Below, in pieces: positions 34,060 through 45,737 of a DNA stretch of 64,000 bases (the first letter of the stretch is position 1; the number at the start of each line of letters is the position of its first letter). The translations under genes were made by a program, and so were the position numbers. Source of the stretch: Prosopocoilus inquinatus (Eukaryota; Arthropoda; Insecta; Coleoptera; Lucanidae); contig CM069876.1 in the NCBI GenBank assembly GCA_036172665.1, positions 50,003,001-50,067,000 on the forward strand. Direction: 5' to 3'. Under the pieces are notes generated by a model. It did not search any database. It saw only the letters and a program-made list of their open reading frames with translations, and was not told the DNA's origin.

Positions 34060-34615
34060 CTATGCCAGCGCCATCTACAGAAACTTTGTCCGAGTACGCT
34101 TTGCTTTGGCGGCAAATTTAAAGTTATTTTCTCGTATTGTTATACAGGGCGATTCGATCTTTTTTTCTGACAGCATCCGTTTTTATTGTTTTGTAAAAGA
34201 ATTATGGCTGTCAACCTTTTTTGTTTCTAATTAACGTTAAATCGCCGTGACTTTTAAACAAAAGCAAATCTGATGACAATTTCATCTTTCAAAATTTGTG
34301 AAAACGCCAACGAATCACCCTGTATGTTATTATTTGGCGCCGTCTACGTAAATTTTGTCGGACTGCAATCTGTAGTTTCGAAATCAGTTTCTTTTGCGTG
34401 TTGATTTCATTTATCATCTTCTCTTCGCTCTCTTCGCTCTGTTTCTTTTGTTTTATTTCATTTTTGGCGCCATCTGTGTAGTAAATTTCGTCGGACTACG
34501 ATTTCTTGCATCACGAAATCTCAAATTAGTTTCTCGCGTTCACTTAATTCGTAAGTGTTTCACAATTAGTCATTTTATTTCGGTTTTCATTTTTCTTCCG
34601 GCGCCATCTGTGTAA
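34060..34615 (-). promoter_or_regulatory. Second cluster of AGATGGCGC-type sites
   Basis: Reverse-strand sites: AGCGCCATCT at 34067, GGCGCCGTCT at 34336, GGCGCCATCT at 34466 and at 34600. Steps are 269, 130 and 134 bp. Each is followed by a short shared phrase, (t)gTGTAAATTyTGT, suggesting decayed tandem units. They fit the CTCF core in reverse complement; function is not shown. Confidence 0.35.
34142..34325. mobile_element. 184-bp MITE with ATACAGGG(C/T)GATTCG termini
   Basis: Begins ATACAGGGCGATTCG and ends CGAATCACCCTGTAT, a 15-bp inverted repeat with one mismatch. GTT flanks both sides. It is non-coding and sits inside the second AGATGGCGC cluster. Confidence 0.65.
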
Positions 34616-34929
34616 ATTCTGTTGGACTGCGTTTTTTTTTTCGGCGCGAAATTCGAAATTAATTTTCTCATAATTACGTCTTTTATACATATCTGACAGT
34701 CAGTCGTCCTCCACCGAACGACAATCGTCTGTCTTCCCTTGTTATCTGCATTTCGTGACTGTTTTGTTTTCGTTCTCTTTTGTTTCCTCTTATCCAATTA
34801 ACGCTGACGTTTCTTCCAGTTTGATTTTGCCTTCTCCTGTTAGTTTTATTTCAAATAATATACTTATTAGAGAGTTAATTACTAAAGTATGGGCCGTGGC
34901 CTTTTAATAAAATGAATTATGAAAATAAT

Positions 34930-35022
34930 TATTCTCACGTGAGAGTAAGTGTAATTATTCTCACGTGAGAGTAATTGTAATTATTCTCACGTGAGAGTAA
35001 GTGTAATTACTCTCACGTGTTT
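34930..35022. repeat. 26-bp array of palindromic E-boxes, four copies
   Basis: CTCACGTGAG occurs at 34934, 34960 and 34986 and CTCACGTGTT at 35012, exactly 26 bp apart. They are separated by AGTAAGTGTAATTATT or a close variant. Each unit is itself almost palindromic. CACGTG is the canonical class B E-box (Myc/Max, CLOCK/CYCLE, MITF-type bHLH factors). Confidence 0.85.
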
Positions 35023-37264
35023 ATTGTGGAGATGCAAACGTCAATTACAATTGATTATCCTCAATCAAAATTGAGCGCGAAAATTCTTTTCTTTGACCAC
35101 CGACCTTTCTGCGGGAATGGTGGCAGCGGCGGGATTTCATAACAAATCGAAAAAATAAATAAATCAAATCCGAGGTTTGTTAAACAACAGAAACGCCGGC
35201 TCTTCTTTGCGTACGTGTAGTGAGAGAGTAAGCAAGTCGGGTGGAAAACGCCATCGATTTTGTTTTCTTTTTTTTTTTTGGAATGTGGATTTAAGTAATC
35301 TCGTCGGTACGACGTAACCGGCGTTTCCACGAAATTACAGTTTTAATACGCCCGGCTAATCGGCTCTTGTCAAATTAGATGTGCGCTTATCCTTGCTAAG
35401 CCGGAAACGAAACGTTTAATTATTACGACAGAGAGGTCAGAATCACCTGCACGTGCAATACTTTTAATTGCGATAACAAATGAATTTAATGCAGGCGGTG
35501 TGCGTGCACGCTCTTCGTGACGAAGCGGAGCCCCAAGAAGTTAAAATTTGATAAGCGAAATACGTTGTGTTGCGTTATTAGTAAACCGAGGATGAAATAG
35601 TGAGTGACGTCGCAGCGCCGACCCTAAGCGAAGCTCCTCCCATTGTCAGTTAACACGCGCTCGATTTAAAACGACGTGTCCAGGTTATTCTTTCTTACTT
35701 GCATTTTCTCGGGTATTACTTATATTATTATTATTATTAAAATTGGCTCTGCGCGGCGCAACTGAGGCAGAGATTTTTTAATCCTCGCCTTGGTCATTCG
35801 AGAACGGAATCAGATATTTCCAGAATCTCGTTCGTTCATCGGGGTCACTCATTCTCTTTGGCACTTCCATGTTATTGTAAACTTGCGCAAAAATTCAAAG
35901 AGACAGGACGCACGGAAGGTTACCTGAGTTAAATCATTTGTTGAAAGGAGAAAAAAGAAAAGCAGATTTCCACTTGCAAAACACCGATTGAGCTGACAGC
36001 CTCGTTTCAATTTAAACGGCTTCCTTTGCATTCGTTTCAAAATACTCCGGCCATGAATTAGTATAAAATTTTATCTGGTTTTGCGAAATTGTTATTCCAC
36101 GGGTTCAAAATTTCCGTCTAAAACAATTATTATTACACACTTCAAAGGTAAGGCCTCTAAAGGGGTTTATTCCGAGGGTGACGGTGCAAGCCAATGACCT
36201 TGAGGGTCACTCTTCACGCTGATTTTGCATTCGCTCGGTCACAATAGGCCAAGATGGAAAAAGGAAAACGAAACAAAATGTAAAAAAAGGCAAGCATTAG
36301 CCGATTAGAATCGTGAAAGTGAACAGTCTCGGAGAGTGATTGATGAGGTGGCGCTGGGGGTGAAGGGGGGCGGTGGGGGACGGACGGACTTCGAGCTGAT
36401 CCGCAAGACAAAAACGCGTAAACGCAGCGACGCGGAAGAACAAGAACCCTCCGCCGCCGCTCACGAAAAAATTCACTCGCCGCTAATGAGGCGGGCGTAT
36501 ATTTTTTCACACAACAATGAAAGTCAAAAGAGAAAGAGAGAGAGAGAGAGGGAGGTTTTACAGCTTACATACAGGACGGATACCACAAATCGAGCGCGAG
36601 TCGTAAATACTTAGCGCGCGTTATCTACCCCACTCGTTCGCTTCAGTTCTTTAAGTTGGCTTTGTTATTTATTAGCGCGGGGGGGATTGAAAAAAGCTCG
36701 CGCCACTTCTTCTTTTCCCTTCGTCTTCTTCCCCTTCTTCTTCGTTTACACACACACACACACACACACACACCACCTGGTCGGGGATCCCCACATAAAT
36801 CAAACGTTTTATGGAGATAAACGCGCGCGCAATAAAAGGTTTTATGCCACCGCCGCCACTGGTAAGAAGTTATAAGTGCCCCTTATTTTTGAATTAGTTC
36901 AATTTCATAACTGCAACTACAGTAAAACGAAGTTTCGCGCCGCGGTTGTTTTGAATTTAATGTTTACCGAAAGTTTAAATTACTTTCGTGTTAAAAGAAA
37001 AAAAAAAACAATAAAAAGCAGTCAGCGTCGTCGAATAACACCGGATCGCTTTTCTCTGACGTTCTTCATTAACGGTTAACACTTGATTACCGGTCGCTAA
37101 TCGTTCCGCAAGAGAACGGCGGGGACGAGACGGATTCTGCCCTGTCGTGTCGTGCCACTTGCTATTTAAAGAGACGAGCGGCTAAGCAGGTGGCGGCGAC
37201 GGGAATTTTTTAGCGAAAACAAAAGTACGTACACCGCAACAAAACAAATGTGCGTCGCGTCGAA
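35023..37264. other. Intergenic with microsatellites, no gene recognised
   Basis: Frames of 60-98 codons here carry no domain I know. Simple repeats: (TTA)n near 35723, (GA)n at about 36528-36552, (CA)n at 36749-36772. Stretches 35340-36100 and 36800-37150 look single copy, with no signal I can name. Confidence 0.45.
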
Positions 37265-38140
37265 CGAATAATCTGGCAGGTATGTGTGAAGGTAGGTAGA
37301 TAGGTAGGTCTTAGTGCCCCCGCCCCCCTCCCTTGTTAAACGATCAACCGAACGTCCCAAATTAATTTTTAAATTTGCTTCGACGTCGCGGGGGTACATT
37401 AAACGGTTCAAACGGAAGCTCCCTTCGCCGCACTACCCCGCCGGTATATGGCAGGTATGTGTGAAGGTATGTCGATAGGAAGATCTTAGTGCCCCCGCCC
37501 CCCGCCCTTGTTAAACGATCAACTGAACGTCCCAAATTAATTTTTAAATTCGCTTTCGACGTCGCGGGGGTACATTAAACGGTTCAAATGGAAGCTCCCT
37601 TCGCCCCACTACCCCGCCGGTATATGGCAGGTATGTGTGAAGGTATGCAGATAGGTAGGTCTTAGTGACCCCGCCCCCCGCCATTGTTAAACGATCAACC
37701 GAACGTCCCAAATTAATTTTTAAATTCGCTTTCGACATCGCGGGGGTACATTAAACGGTTTAAAGGGAAGCTCCCTTCGCCGCACTACCCCGCCGGTATA
37801 TGGCAGGTATGTGTGAAGGTATGTAGATAGGTAGGTCTTAGTGCCCCCGCCCCTCGCCCTTGTTAAACGATCAACCGAACGTCCCAAATTAATTTTTAAA
37901 TTCGCTTTCAACATCGCGGGGGTACATTAAACGGTTCAAACGGAAGCTCCCTTCGCCCCACTACCCCGCCGGTATATGGCAGGTATGTGTGAAGGTATGT
38001 GGATAGGTCGGTCTTAGTGCCCCCGCCCCCCGCCCTTGTTAAACGATCAACTGAAGGTGCCAAATTAATTTTTAAATTCGCTTTCGACGTCGCGGGGGTA
38101 CATTAAACGGTCCGAACGGAAGCTCTCCTCGCACCACTAC
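37265..38140 (+). repeat. 177-bp satellite, five copies
   Basis: Units begin GGCAGGTATGTGTGAAGGTA near 37275, 37450, 37628, 37803 and 37978. Each includes TTGTTAAACGATCAACyGAA, CCCAAATTAATTTTTAAATT, GTCGCGGGGGTACATTAAAC, GGAAGCTCCCTTCGCC and ACTACCCCGCCGGTATAT. The three similar minus-strand frames (containing LKINLGRSVDRLT) are readings of this repeat, not a gene family. Confidence 0.9.
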
Positions 38141-38450
38141 CCCCTCTCCCCCTTCCCTCCCGCCCCCCCCCCCCCTGGTCCGGCACGTCGCGTCGTCGTC
38201 TAACTGTAAACCCTTCAATATTGATTCGACCCCAGGCAGGCGACGTTTGCACAAAAACTTTTTGGGCACGCAAACAAAGCCGCCCGAGGGCAAATATTTG
38301 CGGAAAAGCTGGAAATCGACTGTTTTTTGTTTACACTTAGGAAACATCCCTCGTATACGATAATAAAAACAAGGCAATATGATATATACGGGACGGTTTA
38401 GAGACGTTACAAAAGTCGTCGTGACCCGTTCGGAAGCGGTTTTGGGCTTG

Positions 38451-40235
38451 TTCGCATCCCACCGCTGCCACCACCATGAATTTATTTATTACAATTGGGT
38501 GTATGCGTTACGATGACATGCGATAAAAATGTCTCGTTTTTAATTGGCCCCCTATGATTCACCTCGTTCCCTTAAGTTTTACAAATTCAATGATCGATTT
38601 TGGAGGGCCCTGATCTCCAATTGGATAGAGAAAACGTTTGACCATCTGTCTGAAGTACCACCGATTCTTTTTCTTTCGTCGCTTTCGTCGTTTAAGGCAG
38701 GCAGAAATCTTTTCTGGGGCGCGCATCCGTATCCCACCGCTGCCACCGTGAATTGTAAAATATTTATTACAAACGCAATTACAATTATATGACGACGAGC
38801 GAGCGAGCGAGCGAAAGCAAACGTCCGTTTTTAATTTAAAGGGCGCTCTGTGATCCATCTCCGGTCTTTAAATCTGACAAATTCGCCCGATTTGGGGGGG
38901 GGGGAAATATCGCCCTGACCACTTCACAACGGGGAACGCCTGCCCTTGACCTTCTCAATCCGTCTGAAGTTCCACTGAATTCGTTTTTTTTTTCGTCGTT
39001 TGAAGCGCTATTCTCTCCGGCGGCGTGGATCTATATCCCACCGCTGCCACCATGAATTCTAAAATATTTATTACAAACGGAATTACAATTATTTATTTAT
39101 TTATTTATTTATTCATAGAAACAAACCGGAAATTCCGAAATAGAAATACTAATGTTTCTAAATAACAATTTTTAGAAAAGAGAAAAAAAAAAAACCAAAA
39201 ATTACAAATACACTATAAAAAATAATAGCGCTTTTTTTTTCAAAAGACTTATTTTATATGATAATTATACGACGACGAGCGAGCGAGCGAGCGAGCGAAA
39301 ACAATCGCCCGTTTTTGATTTAATTGGCGCTCTATGATCCATCCCCTCTCTCTAAACCTGACAAATTCGGATTGATTTGGGGTTTAAATGTCGCCCTGAT
39401 TCCGTTCGAACGCTTGCCCCCGACCTTCTCAATCTTTTCCGAAGTTCCACCGAATGCGTTGCTTTCGTCGTTTGAAGCGCTAACCTTTTCGGAGGCGCGG
39501 ATCCACATCCCACCGCTGCCACCACGCATTGCAAAATTACAAGAATTATAATTACACGCATGTACACCTGTGTGTGTGTGTGTGTGTGCGTACGTTGACG
39601 TGAGATAAGAATTTTCTGTTTTTAATTGGCACCTTGTGATCCATTCCGTTTCTTTAACTTTTAAAGACTCCATCGATTTGGAGGGTTTAGAGGTCGCCCT
39701 GGTTCTGTTCGATGCCCAACTGGAAGCGTTCGAGCTTGGTCTCCTCTTCATCTCTTGTTGTTTTCGTCACACATCCCACCGCTGCCACCACCGCGAATCG
39801 CAAAGTACGTTGAAACTTTAACTTCAAATTACAATCGGACTGTCGTTTTCTTTTTATTTTCTTTTTTATTAATAAGCTGCGGGGCTTCTTGGCCGACTTT
39901 CCTCTTTTTTCGTTGCGCCGTTTTCTTCATAAACGGCTAATGGGAATAGCGTGCGCGCCGCTCTATTAAATTAAAGTGTTAACGTGTTTGTAAGCGATTT
40001 ACGAGCGCAATCGGCGATTACGCGCGTAAACGAGTTACGAGTTTCCGTCGGTTCGCCTAATTAGGCGATAATTTCTTATAATGAGGAGCTCGGAGGATCC
40101 TTTACGGCTTCGGCGTAATTTTTAATTGAAACGAGGGGGAGGGGAGGGGAGGGCGAAAATGCATGGAAGCATGATTTGATAATCGCATCGACTCTTTTTT
40201 TTTGATTCGTTAGTAAATCCCACCGCTGCCACCAC
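38451..40235 (+). repeat. Diverged tandem array marked by ATCCCACCGCTGCCACC
   Basis: ATCCCACCGCTGCCACC recurs at about 38456, 38730, 39036, 39508, 39772 and 40216. Between are ATTTATTACAA, TTTTTAATTkGCGCyCTrTG, GATCCATyyC, GACAAATTCG and TCTGAAGTaCCACCGAaT in constant order. The unit is near 270-310 bp, with simple-sequence insertions (TTTA at 39090, GAGC at 39283, TG at 39575). A related phrase appears at 49607 and, reversed, at 35118. Frames are repeat readings. Confidence 0.75.
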
Positions 40236-40239
40236 TTAT

Positions 40240-40930
40240 GTAGGAAACGATAAGAATTTCCCTTCGTCGGCGTCGGCGCGTTCTTGCACATGTATTTCGC
40301 TGTCGGTGAGTTAATAACAACAGCTTCGATTAATAAAAAAAAAAAAAAAAAAAGACGAGGCAAGGTCAAGAACAAAGCAAACAAAGAAACAAACAAATAA
40401 ATAACAGGAGATGGGGCACATTTTTTTTTTTAAATTTTAATTAATGATAAAAATAATGTTTTATTATCGTCTTTCCAATGATGCGAAAAACAAATAAATT
40501 CTCAGGATGCAAAAAAATGTAAAAAAACACGAACGTCTGATAAGAGATTTCGTCGAATTATTTCGATTTTTTTATAGTTCGCAAAATTCGATGGAATCTA
40601 TCTGGTGCGCGGTGTAAACACGACAGATTTAAATCTAAGCGATGAGATAAATTAAAACGGAGCGGTTAATTAATTTTTAGAAACCGAAGAGCGAAGAAAT
40701 GATTTGTGTGCAATTTAGATTCCGGCCATAATTTTAACAACATATTATAAAATACGTAAAAACACGAACGACTTAAGTTTAATGACACCCCGTACATTCA
40801 AATTTTGTAAAAATAAAAAATAAATCACGCCTGTAGAGGCTTCGTCGTTGTAATAAATTTCCGTTACGATGACGACTGAAGTTCGGTGGTACTCTGTATA
40901 CGCAGCTCAGTTTTTTTTTTTCAAATTTTA
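40240..40930. other. AT-rich intergenic, no gene
   Basis: Poly-A/poly-T runs at 40196 and 40337 and AT-rich sequence. Nothing further is recognised before the Penelope-like fragment. Confidence 0.5.
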
Positions 40931-40932
40931 AT

Positions 40933-41160
40933 TTAATTTGGTCTGTTGGTGCGTGACGAGCCGTTAATGAGATGTTTCCATGTATTGTGAAGGTAGAAGC
41001 CATTATCACGGTTCAGGTTATTGGAGTGTTTGAAAATTTCTATAGATTCATGGTTTTTCCGGTTAAACAAATGAGACGAGCGGACTAGGAGTTTTGTGTC
41101 GGAAAATTGGATCTGGTGGCCGGTTTCTAGTTTGTGTTCAACTGAACCCGTTGCGCCCAT
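40933..41160 (-). mobile_element. Penelope-like retroelement, C-terminal coding fragment
   Basis: The minus-strand frame of 75 residues contains GSVEHKLETGHQIQFSDTKL, followed by a Ser-His, RKNHESIEI, KHSNNLNRD and a Trp-Lys near the end. This order (EH..tGH.i.f..tk, rE.iEI.kh.nn.NRd.G, tW) is the one I know from the segment after the GIY-YIG endonuclease in Penelope-like elements. No reverse transcriptase is found next to it, so the copy is truncated. The adjacent sequence to the right switches strand and reads as a 5' leader (next entry). Confidence 0.7.
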
Positions 41161-41169
41161 TGACCACTA

Positions 41170-41350
41170 TAAATACGGCGACAGCGGACATACCAACTCA
41201 GTATCAACGACTTACAAGAAACAGCAGCAAGACCACCTGCAGCAGCCCTGAGGAAGTTCTTCTGCTATGGGGAACGAAACGTCGGCAGTAGAAGAAATCC
41301 GAGAAGAGACGCGGTTCCAACCGGAAGCCAGGAATTCAACGGTAAGTAGC
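41170..41350 (+). mobile_element. Penelope-like 5' leader with TATA-like box and donor
   Basis: GACCACTATAAATACGGCGA is a TATA-like start. About 60 nt on begins the hammerhead candidate, and AATTCAACGGTAAGTAG at about 41335-41350 has a good splice donor. Divergent orientation to the coding fragment at 40933-41160 means two pieces meet head to head, as is common for rearranged Penelope-like copies. Confidence 0.45.
41242..41290 (+). ncRNA. Hammerhead ribozyme candidate in the Penelope-like leader
   Basis: The core CTGAGGA is at 41248-41254, with stem II GTTC at 41256-41259 pairing with GAAC at 41272-41275, then GAAAC at 41276-41280 and GTC at 41281-41283. The predicted cut follows that C. Stem I starts GCC/GGC (41245-41247 with 41284-41286). 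Stem III is minimal, as known for hammerheads of Penelope-like elements, which are thought to work as dimers. An extra A between core and stem II is the main irregularity. Confidence 0.55.
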
Positions 41351-42049
41351 TAGTTATAGATTAAGCTCGGGATTTCAAGTTTTCTAATGACACTCTCTTT
41401 CTGGAAATAAATGATCACCCTAAAGACAACTGTATTATTAGAGACAACTTCAATTATAAGATTACAAAATTTTGTTGCAAACCATTTTTTATTACAGAGG
41501 ATCTCTCGAACATCCTCTATAGCTGTTTCAGTCCTATTTGGGTCCTCGCTAGCAGAAGCAATGTCAGGTTAGAAAACGATCGCAGGATGTCGCTAATATT
41601 GAGTTGATAATATTGCCTTAACGTAAAGCGAATAATCTGAATGAATCTGTTTAGTTATTTCTTTTTATTCTGAATGGCTTTCTTATAGAAATACTGAAAA
41701 ATAGTGAGAGCTTTTTCCTCCACTAGAATGAAAAATGTATTTTTCACAACACTTATGTACAAGTGTTTATTTTGCAAAATTGCCAAAAGAAAGTCATTCA
41801 GTATAAATTTATATAACTAAATAAAAATTCAAGTAGACAAAAAATCACTTTTTGTTGTGAAAATTGTTTTATTCGCGTTATATTACCGTAAGATAAATTC
41901 ATCTAAACAATGTGAACCAAAAAGATAATTTCGTTTACTGCTTCTTTAAGCGCAGTTACTCTAGCAATATTTTCCAGCAATAAATTGTAGGGATTGGTGT
42001 ATGTGTGTTTATAGTGAACTTTACCGTTAACCACTTAGGGTACCAACAA

Positions 42050-42264
42050 GCCGAAGAGCCCTCGCTGTTCACTCTTGATATTTAGGTCGTGCTCGATACC
42101 GCAATATCATCTCGATGTAAAACAAATGAATAGTTTTAAATGGAATCGTGCACGTCGAAGATATGGACTGCTATTCGTCTTCGAAATGCAAAGTTCCATT
42201 TGTTTTATATCGAGGTATCAAGCGCGACCTAAATATCGAGAGTGAACAACGCGGCTTCTTCGGC
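42050..42264. mobile_element. 215-bp foldback element
   Basis: The left arm GCCGAAGAGCC..TGTTCACTC, TTGATATTTAGGTCGTGCTC, GATACC and TCTCGATGTAAAACAAATG is mirrored by the right arm over about 75 bp with scattered mismatches, ending CTTCTTCGGC. No coding capacity is seen. Probably a MITE. Confidence 0.8.
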
Positions 42265-42713
42265 ATATTTGCACCTTTACACATTATAAGTATTGTGTAA
42301 AGGGACCACATAAAAAGGCAAAACGGACTACGTAATTTTTTTATTAGAGACTCTGCCACTTCAATACTTTGCAGGTAACTTTTATGAAGCAACTGAAAAG
42401 ACAATCCGAGCAAAAAATTGTTTTAAAAAGTAGTTTTGTAGGGGTAGCTTTAATACTTTAGTCCTAACTTTTCAGTTTACACATTTCGTCAAAAATTTGT
42501 GAAAGAAATATTCTTTAGATTATTTGGCACAAAAAAGGTTCAGATTCAACTCAATTTTGGAGTAATTGAGGTTTGAAAGTTCGCATGCACCTATTACATA
42601 ATGTTAGAACATAAAATTTATCAATTTCTTATTGTTCACTTTGTATAAAAAGGTGACATTTTTTGATGTTCTATCACGCTGAAAATATCGGGCGATATTT
42701 CTAAACGACCGTA

Positions 42714-43800
42714 TACAGGGAAGGGCAAAAGTATGGAACCGGCTTAATATTTGGAAAAATGTTTGACGTATCTACTTGAAATTTGGTATGTCAATAAAAC
42801 CTATATTATCAATTTGTTTCAATTTATCTGCTCTTGTTTCTGAGATCCAACGCTTACTTGATTTTTTTTAAATGACAACCTGCTGATTTCTTTCCTCGTT
42901 TAATTCTCTAAACGACTGCATAAAAATATTTATCTATTACATAAGAATATTTTCGAGAAAATAACGTTTAATGAAAATGTTAAGAAAAATGGTTTATTGT
43001 TTGATATTCGACAAAAATATTAGTTTTAACAAAAAAAACTAGAAGACCACAAGATTATGGGTTGTTCTTAAGATAGAACTAAAGCAAATTTCGAAAAAAG
43101 TTTGATGTATCTGTTTAAAATTTGGTGTGTGATTCAGGGTCAATAAGACTTCAGACATCATCAATTTATTTCAATTGTCTATCGGCTCTTGTTTCTGAGA
43201 TCCAACGCCTACTTGATTTTTTTTAAATGACAACCTGCTTATTTTTTTTCCTTTATTTAATAGTTCGTTTAATTTTCTAAACGACCATATAAAAATAATT
43301 ATCAATTACATAAGAAAATTTTCGAGAAAAAAACATTTGAATGAAAAAGTTAGGAAAAATGGTTAATTGTTTGATATTCGACAAAAAATATAGTTTTAAC
43401 AAAAAAACTGTAAAACCACAAGATTATGGGCTGTTTTTAAGATAGAACGAAAGAAAATTTTAATAAAAATTGCCTTAAAAACAAGAAAACAAATACTAAA
43501 TATCAGCGTAAACCATCTTTTCTAACTTTTTCATTCAAACATTATTTTCTAGAAACTTTCTTATGCAATAGATAAATATTTTTATGTGGTCGTGTAAAGA
43601 ATTAAACGAACTATTAAATAGAGGAAAAAAATCAGCAGGTTGTTATTTAAGAAAAACCAAGTAGGCGTTGGATCTCAGAAACAAGAGCAGATAAACAATT
43701 GAAACAAATTGGTAATGTAGGTCCTATTGACTCTGAATCACCAAATTTCAAATAGATACGTCAAACAGTTTTCGGTTCCATACTTTTGCCCTACCCTGTA
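42714..43800. mobile_element. 1087-bp foldback/mariner-like MITE
   Basis: The left end TACAGGGAAGGGCAAAAGTA, then TGGAACCG, is the inverse of the right end over more than 150 bp with mismatches (TGTTTGACGTATCTA, TTTGAAATTTGG, TCTTGTTTCTGAGATCCAAC, GCTTACTTG and so on). TA flanks both ends (42712-42713 and 43801-43802), as for Tc1/mariner targets. The left half contains an internal direct duplication: a GATCCAACGCyTACTTGATT phrase at about 42848 and 43199. No transposase frame is present, so it is non-autonomous. Confidence 0.75.
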
Positions 43801-43802
43801 TA

Positions 43803-45690
43803 AATCTATACAGTGTCAATTAACCTAAAGCAATTATTATTCCTAGTTTAAAAACATGCTATTGATACTATAAACCAATAAACATACTACATTTTTCTCG
43901 TTTTCATTACACTTGTAATGTCGGTGATAACGGACGATTGCACCATCACCTTTCATTCTTTTGAGCGGAATTTGCTACTGTAAAAGCATACTAAAAAATG
44001 TTACGTAGCATGTACAGTTGTAACGTAACATATTTTATAAAAAGTAAATTTTATTTACGTATTCTTCAGGAAAATAATGACCACTCTCGTCCATGTTGTC
44101 TATCAAACCCAACCGACTACGAATTTTTTTCGAACGGGAATCACAGAAGCATGTTTAAATAGGATTACAGTGTTGACAAATTTACTGGACGCTCTATTGC
44201 ACTTAAGTGAAAGTTGTATATGTGCAGTTCTATATACGAAAATGATACTAGCGCCACCAGTGGATATACGCTGGAACTAAAAATATACGACTGTTTCCAT
44301 TTGATCATCATTCGGCCGTCCAGAAAAATTTTGCCAAATGACAGATAGAGGTCCTAGGAGTCCCCAAAAATTTTTTTGCATGGGATACAATCGAGCGTCC
44401 GTATACGGACGCTTAATTACGGGGGACTCCCAAGTGATGGCTAATTGACAATATAGACACGCCCAAATGATAGCGGGATGTGTATATATATATATATATA
44501 AATAACATTAAATCATTTACGTAAAATAAATTTAAAAAAATCAAAAACTGAACGACGAGTTCAGTAAGACCCTGTGAACGTGTCTTTCGTAATTTCTACA
44601 AATTTTATGTCCGCCGGCGCCGCTGCTGAAGACCGCGGTCTTAAACCGTTAGGAAAAAAGATGGTCGCGCCGAAGTTTCAAGTTACCAAATTTCGTTTTG
44701 AACGTTCCTTAGCCGAGGGGATGATCTAAAAGTTAAACGAATCGTTTCCCTCCCTTCTTTCGAATTTTCAAGCCTGTAATAATTTTTTTTTTTTTTTTGA
44801 AAGAAGTTCTGTAGCACCCTGTATACGCGTTTGTATTAAAGAGGCTGCTGCGGCATCGTTTATTCACCGTAAAAATAAATTAAAGAAAATCTAGAAGTAA
44901 ATATAAATGTAAGTTTAGTGAGACCCTGTACGTTTTAATTTCCGAATTTGTTAATGGCAATGAAAGACCAGATCTTTCTCTCTCGAGCAAATTCTACCGG
45001 GAAATCTTGAATTATGTTATTGCAAGCGATTTTAGAGAGAGATAAGATAATTTCCGACCGAATCCAATCTGCAACACTACATTCCAATTAGGGCGTTGGA
45101 GCTCCTTTTGACGTTTTTTTTTTTCTGCATCGGGGAGGAAGAGGGGAGGTTAGTACCGATTACACGAGAAAAAAGAAGCAACTGTTTTAATTATCTACGT
45201 TGTTTACATGATGTAAACTACGTCATTACGTAGAAGATGCTAATACTTGAAGCATTAGTAGATACTTCATTTTTATCCTCTACCAACACCACCACATTGT
45301 CTACATAAATAATTATTGTGTTCTGGAATGGATCGTATTTGCAAACGTCGTTTACAAAAAAATGCGCGTTCAGGCGAGGCGCGTTACATTCCGTCGCACG
45401 TCATCATTAGTTAACGGTGACGTCAGGTCAGACGTATGCTATGTTGATCAATACTTGAACTGCAAAAGAATTTCTACGTTGCGTGTTCGGTTTTATAAAA
45501 AAAAAAAACAAAAAACTATCGCGGTGTGTACATTGTGCGTTTTAACCAAAAAAGCAGTATGTTCATCGACACAGCTTGCCCCCTACGTCATCATTAACGG
45601 AACGTAGCGCGCCTTATCTATATGCATAAATTGTCCATGGTGTTATACATATGTATAGCAAGCGACGCGACGTCTGACGGTCTAGGACTA
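43803..45690. other. AT-rich intergenic, no gene recognised
   Basis: The 67-codon frame at 44077-44280 has no known domain. Repeated phrases AGTgAGACCCTGT (44560, 44917) and CACCCTGTATACGCG (44813) look like element ends. A perfect 20-bp palindrome lies at 44394-44413 and a (TA)n tract at about 44480-44502. Stretch 45360-45610 has CACGTCATCATTAgTTAACG and ACGTCATCATTAACGGAACG at its two sides. Confidence 0.45.
44394..44413. other. Perfect 20-bp palindrome
   Basis: AGCGTCCGTATACGGACGCT equals its own reverse complement. It lies inside a wider mirrored context: GGAGTCCCCAAAAATTT to the left and GGGGGACTCC to the right. It may be the centre of a decayed inverted-repeat element or a dimer-protein site. 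Confidence 0.9.
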
Positions 45691-45737
45691 GAGTATTAGC
45701 AAGCTACGATTATAAGCGGGAAATTTAAATGAGTCAA

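Noticed and set aside
36214..36614. Frames of 92-98 codons on both strands
   Set aside because: Mutually exclusive, overlap a (GA)n tract, no recognisable domain.
37166..37914. Three similar minus-strand frames containing LKINLGRSVDRLT
   Set aside because: They are one frame of the 177-bp satellite; similarity comes from the tandem DNA repeat.
45360..45610. Possible MITE with ACGTCATCATTA termini
   Set aside because: The similar phrases are in direct rather than clean inverted arrangement and the ends do not pair convincingly.
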